Source: Andrena cerasifolii
Lineage: Eukaryota; Arthropoda; Insecta; Hymenoptera; Andrenidae
Direction of reading: 5' to 3'
Length of the DNA: 64,000 bases
Assembly: GCF_050908995.1 (NCBI RefSeq)
Contig: NC_135120.1
Location: forward strand, 15,389,433 to 15,453,432
Positions 59,046 to 64,000 of this stretch are shown here, one piece after another. Position 1 is the first letter of the stretch. Each line of letters starts with the position of its first letter. The notes beneath the pieces were generated by a model, which had not been told where the DNA came from, did not search any database, and was given only the letters and a program-made list of their open reading frames with translations. The translations under genes and the position numbers were made by a program.

Positions 59046-61249
59046 ATATATGGTTGGTGAAGTGTCGCGAATGGTTGCCAGTAATAGCCTGGCAGAAGAG
59101 ACGAATTACTCTCGTATAAATAACAGCCGGTGGCCTTTCCTCCCGAGCTGGCAACGGGTGAAAGACATTCGTCTGTTTCGACAGGTGCGTGCTGGCCGCT
59201 TCCGCGGTCCCTAATCGAGCAGACACACGTTCCTCCATTAAACGCTCCCCGAACAACAACCAGCGCGGTTTCTGCAATCTTCTCACGCGTGCACACGCCA
59301 CGCGAGACCATAAGGGCCCTTCTTTCAGTCGGCTCCGCTTGATCATGGGGTATCATCGCCGCGTTTAAGAAACTGGCCGCATTGCCATTCACGCGGAGAA
59401 CATCGATTATGAGGTGGAAAATAAACCACCACGAGCGATTCGTCAAAAATCTGACGCGATTCGCGAATTAGTTTGCTGAAGGAAGGAGGGAGGAGTTGCG
59501 TCACGATTCGTGGCATGCCGGAAATGATAGGAATTTTACTTTTTGTACAATGTGTAAAGTTTGGATACATTAGTATTTTGCTTATGTATGTGTTGGTGTG
59601 TACAATCGTTTTTCGTAGGTGGTTGTTGATGAAGTTTGTAATTGATCAGTAGTATTAGTACTACGTATTGATTGGGGGAAATGATTGAGGTCTCGTTAAA
59701 CGGGAAAGTGAGTACAAGGAATTTCAATTTTAAAGAGAATGTAGTTTTTTCATCGATCTACTCGAGCTACTTACATTCCGAAGTGGAACATTTATTATTG
59801 TGCTACAATCCTCTTCTTTAAATCATTGGGTAGACAGAATGTCAATGTCAAAGAGATATAAATCTTCATAGCAGACTTAAACCGCTTAAAATATTCCGCA
59901 TTCACGGGAACGCGTAAATTATTACCTTAGGTGTCCCACTATTTTAATTTCAAACCTTCCATTCTACTCACATTATAATCGAAAAGCTTCCATAAGGTAA
60001 CAGAAACATTATCGTCCAGCCATTCGATACCCAATATTTTCTTCATAATTTATTATCGCTCACTACCCCATAAATTGTGTTTCTTCCGCAAAAAGATCAA
60101 TACAATAAATATTCACAAGTAAACTTCTCACATCACCATTCGGTCCCTTAGAATAGCACAGCGTTGCAGAATTTTCATATAAGTTCTACCCAAACCTTCT
60201 CCCAACCGTACAATTTCGCAATTCCCCATTTCGACGAATTATAGAGGATTGGCTATGGACGTCATTCAGGGTGAGCAGGAAGGGGAATGATTTAAGGGCG
60301 GAGCGGCGCAAGTTTTCACGCAGGGACGAGCAGGAACGAGGACTGTTTTCAATGCAGGGGTAAACGAGCATATAGGTAAACTATAAAACCAACTTTAGTT
60401 GGTGGAACGTGTACAGCGTAAACGAGTGTTTGTGCTGGTATACGGATCTGTTTACGCGCGCGGTGGGTAGGAACGGATGAAATCCTTGATGGTTCGTTAG
60501 CGTAACAGCGTCTCCCATGTTGCTATGCGTCCGTCTCCGTTTCTGTCTTGTTATCGAAGTATAATAAACATCGAAACATGCCAGTTGCGCTTGTCTTGCC
60601 TTGGCAAACCAAACGGAAGTCATCGTTGTCTGGTGAAAATTCTTGGCCCCGTTTGTGCGGCACGCATCTTGCAATTTCATTGCAGGTCTGTATCGTCTTC
60701 CTTTCGACCACCGATCACCATTTCATGAAACCAGGAACACATCAATTGATTATTATACAGAGTGGCTCACTAGGTAGCTGACAAATTTTTCTGGCATCTT
60801 TGGTAGGTGCTTTTAGATTGAATAATCTGAAGTCAAAATGGTGTTTATAGAGAAGAGGGCACACCTCGCCGATTTCGATGACCTTGAAATATGTTGTAAA
60901 GATCGTCATTCTGAACAACTTTTTCCTACAGATACATGTTACCGCCGCTCGGCTTTAGTTTTCGAGATAATCATAAAAATATTTTGGAATTTAATCGGAA
61001 TTAGCTACACCTGTGTTCTCTTCTATATAATTACCGTTAAAATAAATTACAAATCTATACTTATGTAACAAATCTTATATATAGTTACTGTTAAAATAAA
61101 TAACAAATATAAAGCAAAATGAATTAAGTTAAAAGAAATAACCTCAAGTTGTGAGTGAAGTAATGTCCCTGAGGGACAAACCTTCAAACACAATTTTACT
61201 TTTCTTGTAAGATAATTTTTTTTTTTACTTTAAATAATTCCCTTTACAT
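59046..61249. other. CpG-rich patch, then AT-rich DNA with repeat-like stretch
   Basis: 59060-59520 is CpG-rich with overlapping frames on both strands and no motif. At 60766-60985, TATACAGAGTGGCTCACTAG, then CCGATTTCGATGACCTTG and AGTTTTCGAGATAATC, resemble phrases of dispersed Tc1/mariner-type repeats in hymenopteran genomes. No right end was found, so it is not called as an element. Confidence 0.35.
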
Positions 61250-61483
61250 AAAATCATGGGGCACCATGTGCAACCAGAGGTTGAAGTATCGGTTTGGCAA
61301 ATGGAACATCATGAACTACAGTTTATCAATTTTCTGTCAGATTACAATCTGTATCTCGCAATTAAAATATTTTGTTCCATTAATGAAAATGAAAACTTTC
61401 TCACAACATATTCATTTCGACGTTTGATTTTGTATTAAAGTGATTCATATCCTGTTATGAAAAATATCGTGCCCCACGATTTT
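61250..61483. mobile_element. Candidate MITE with TGGGGCAC inverted ends
   Basis: AAAATCATGGGGCACCAT at 61250-61267 and its inverted counterpart (complement AAAATCGTGGGGCACGAT) at 61466-61483 match at 16 of 18 positions. The enclosed 198 bp includes a 60-codon plus-strand frame starting at 61256 without recognisable features. The duplication cannot be resolved because both flanks are A/T runs. The superfamily is unknown. Confidence 0.45.
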
Positions 61484-62815
61484 AGAAAAAAAATTGCAGT
61501 ACAAGAAAAAAATTATTTTTTAGTTTTTAGTGCATTTTTAATAAAATCGTTTAACATAATTTTATTTTATGTATTTTTGTATTAAAATTTCTGTCCCATA
61601 GATTGGCGAAGTTGCTCAGAATGGATAATTGTGCCATTATAAGGCATAGGGGGGTACAATAATTTACAAACAAGCACTCTTTACAGATAATACACTTTAA
61701 TTTTTGTGACGCTACTTCGGATAGTGCATACAGCTTCTCACCCTCTGTGTCCATTTATTTGCTGTTAATCTAAGAGCTTGGCAATTTAAGAATTCAAGAA
61801 AGCATTACATTAAATAGCTATTCAGGATCTGTACAAGAAAGTTAAGAGCACGGTAACCATTACTTTCAATTAGTTGAGCGTCTAAACTCTTTTCATAAAT
61901 CTGTTAAGGAGCTTTCTATCATGGTCGAATTCTCGTTCCATTATTCATCAACATATTAATCGATTTTTCTTCGGTGCCCCGCTCTTCGTTGTCGGTTTGT
62001 TCATATTCCAGGGAGTTAATAATAACGCGACGAAGCCCGATGTAATCGCGAAACCGCGTTAATTCGACGATGCCCAGGATGCAGCTAAGAGTTTAACGAG
62101 GAAGGAGTTTCGTGAACTTAAGACTCGTCGGCCATTCACGATGGCGGGAAAATGTGAAAAGTTTTTGGTCAGAGCCCCCAGCCAGCCACCGTTCCCGTCT
62201 GATATTAATTAACATCACGGTCTCTCGCCCGACGCTTTATCCTCCTTTTTCTTCTTCTCATTCTTTTCCTTTTATTCTCGCTTCCGCAGCGTTCGTACCT
62301 ATCATCAGCAATACTTGTCAAGTACCTCTGAAACTTTCTGATCGCCTCTAGCAGACAGAAACTCTGAAAACCGTATCTAGACGGGACATGATAAATAGAT
62401 TACCATTTTCGAGGCCGTAGATTTCGAACAATCATAGGAAATTTCGAGAAATTATCATTAATGTGTGAAATTAGTTTCGTGAGTTGTCGAAGGCGCGAGA
62501 AATCTGTGGAAATAGTTTGATCGGCACTTTTAGTTGGGCTATACATATCGTCCTACTTTGGAATTTTTATTTTATTCAATATATTACGTTACTTTGCAGC
62601 CTAATAGATTTCTGATAATAACAGCAAAGCCTTGAATACTATACACATTTGTATCATTAAGTAAGCTCACAAGTTTACATTTATTAAACTTCTCAAGACC
62701 TTGGTAAGTAGTACATCGAATTATAAGGAAATTAATAGATAAAGTACAGTTTTGTCTCCACAATTGGCTGAGCCTCGGGGCCGGTCTTGATCAATTTTCG
62801 GCTTGCTTTTGCTCT
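61484..62815. other. AT-rich DNA and a CpG-rich patch, no gene
   Basis: 61970-62320 is CpG-rich and carries TTAATTAACATC at 62205-62216, repeated at 63403-63414. No coding support was found. The rest is AT-rich. Confidence 0.45.
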
Positions 62816-62916
62816 CTGCCACGGGGAGTGAGAGGGGCTGAGAATGTGCGAGAGGACAAGCCATAAATTACGGTGCCCTCTCACTCATTCCCAGTCCCTT
62901 TCACTGGCCGTGGCAA
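62816..62916. other. Long imperfect hairpin, 43-nt arms and 15-nt loop
   Basis: Arms 62816-62858 and 62874-62916 are inverted copies matching at roughly four of five positions. The left arm opens CTGCCACGGGGAGTGAGAGG; the right arm, on the complement, opens TTGCCACGGCCAGTGAAAGG. The loop is AGCCATAAATTACGG. CTTTTG pairs extend the stem a little further out. Size and shape resemble a hairpin RNA precursor, but it could equally be a decayed foldback transposon. Known insect microRNA sequences were not recognised in either arm. Confidence 0.55.
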
Positions 62917-64000
62917 CTACAAAAGAAGTAGTGGGGATAGCGGATGATCATTCTGGGAGGCAGAAGGCCCGATCACATCTGGAGACAGCACTGTATTCCG
63001 AATCACAGCTTCGCACGCTCGATACATCTATTTCGTTTCATAAAGGAGCGATATGAATAATCGAACTGCATCAATTCTCCACTCGCGACATCTATTCTCC
63101 TGTCCTTTCCATACATTACATATAACCTGATATCAAGACAAGCAAGGCAAGTCTACATGCACCGAAGTGCAACGAGTCCTCAAGAAGTTCATCGACCTCC
63201 TTCCAGCAGCTGACTCGCAAATAATTTGCACTCCTCGGGATAACCTCTACTCCACCGCCACCCGCGAAATCTCCCACGAACGTCCTCTATACGACATCCA
63301 AGCGCACCTTCGGAATACGGAGCGTATTTGGAGAAAATCATCGCCCAAGAAGCAGAAAAACTTCCTCCGAAGGTGGATCTCGAAACTTGCCCCGTTCGGA
63401 TGTTAATTAACATCGCCGTGGCTGCGCCCTCCGCTCGACATCCGGGCGTGTTATCGATCCCCGCGAGGAAAATTGGAGCAGAATCTTCAGTCTTCCAGCG
63501 TCTTGGACCGTTCCCGCCGCTGGAATCCGCGCGGGGGCTCCGTCCATCCGTTTGTTCGATTACCGAAACTTCGCCGGCAGTCCCCGGGAAACGGCAGGAT
63601 AATTAAAGCATCCTGCCGATAATTGTTATCGACGTGACGCCAAACTTTCAGGAATGCAGTTGTCAATTGGGACAGTGAGCGGCGGCGCGGGGGTGTTTGA
63701 TGGGGGGCGGCTTGGTAGTAAATGGTGGGCAGAGTCTGCTGAGCGGACGACGCGCACAAGTCCAGCCGACTCCATTCCTGATCTCTGTTATTTATGCCCC
63801 CAGAAACACGGGGCACGCTTTGAAGAACACGCCCGATGGAACTTTTAATTGAACGTTTTGAATCTTTCAGCGGTACAGCCGAAGTTTCTTCCGCGCGGTT
63901 GAAAGCGCCTCTCGTCCTGCTTGTTCCGACTCTGAACGGCGGAGGGGACCGGGCTGGCTTCTCGACTAATCCGTCCCTTTCTCTGCCAACCCCCGCCAGC
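62917..64000. other. CpG-rich block at the window end, no recognised gene
   Basis: From 63160 onward the sequence is CpG-rich. Frames on both strands (63167-63406 and 63328-63606 plus; 63487-63816 minus) overlap each other without motif content. TTAATTAACATC followed by GCCGTGG at 63403-63421 resembles the one at 62205. The block continues to the end of the window, so an exon beyond it cannot be excluded. Confidence 0.45.

Noticed and set aside
1..64000. CRISPR arrays, bacterial operons, plasmid or phage modules
   Set aside because: No regularly spaced short repeats, no ribosome-binding-site-led gene series and no bacterial gene families; transposon signatures and composition are those of an insect nuclear genome.

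Overview
This 64-kb window looks like gene-poor nuclear DNA from an insect, most likely a hymenopteran (bee, wasp or ant). That assignment is an inference. It rests on the patchwork of AT-rich DNA and short CpG-rich, CpG-undepleted blocks, on the absence of bacterial operons or ribosome-binding sites, and on the types of DNA transposon relics present. No intact, recognisable protein-coding gene, rRNA or complete tRNA was found. Nearly all open reading frames read as chance frames. The exceptions are three broken transposase fragments, one unidentified frameshifted fragment at 6975-7147 (-), and one coding-like reading frame at 39580-39801 (-) that may be the last exon of a gene or pseudogene. 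The window could be an intergenic desert or part of a very long intron. A juxtaposed 3'/5' splice motif at 41222|41223 (+) fits the intron reading but does not prove it.

The best supported content is a dense set of small non-autonomous transposons, called here from terminal inverted repeats (TIRs) and target-site duplications (TSDs) read directly from the sequence. They are a PIF/Harbinger-type element with TTA TSD (3439-3642), a Tc1/mariner element with TA TSD and a broken transposase (16471-17033), and a piggyBac-type element with TTAA TSD (24809-25130). There is also a TA-flanked element (39830-40253), three hAT-type elements with imperfect 8-bp TSDs (43328-43553, 48704-48823, 55932-56174), a pogo-like element with TA TSD (55504-55726) and a TTAA-flanked element (58497-59041). 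Several inverted-repeat units lack a firm family (14604-15030, 22390-22591, 31819-32399, 49971-50136, 61250-61483, 62816-62916). Coding relics of transposases lie at 16535-16968 (-), 33749-33940 (-, pogo/Tigger C-terminus) and 38729-38996 (+, Tc1 C-terminus). LINE-like 3' tails are suspected near 9849, 21180, 43098 and 52280.

Layout: 0-9 kb is mostly AT-rich with a CpG-rich block at 2.2-3.2 kb, a pyrimidine-rich tract near 6 kb and one coding relic near 7 kb. 9-16 kb alternates CpG-rich blocks, G/C-run tracts and a foldback repeat. 16-33 kb holds the Tc1 relic, a tandem array near 20 kb, a near-perfect inverted repeat at 22.4 kb, the piggyBac-type element and a large palindrome at 32 kb. 33-41 kb is AT-rich with two transposase relics and the coding-like frame abutting a MITE. 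42-64 kb alternates CpG-rich blocks, which are plausible but untested regulatory DNA, with further MITEs and ends with a compact long hairpin at 62.8 kb.
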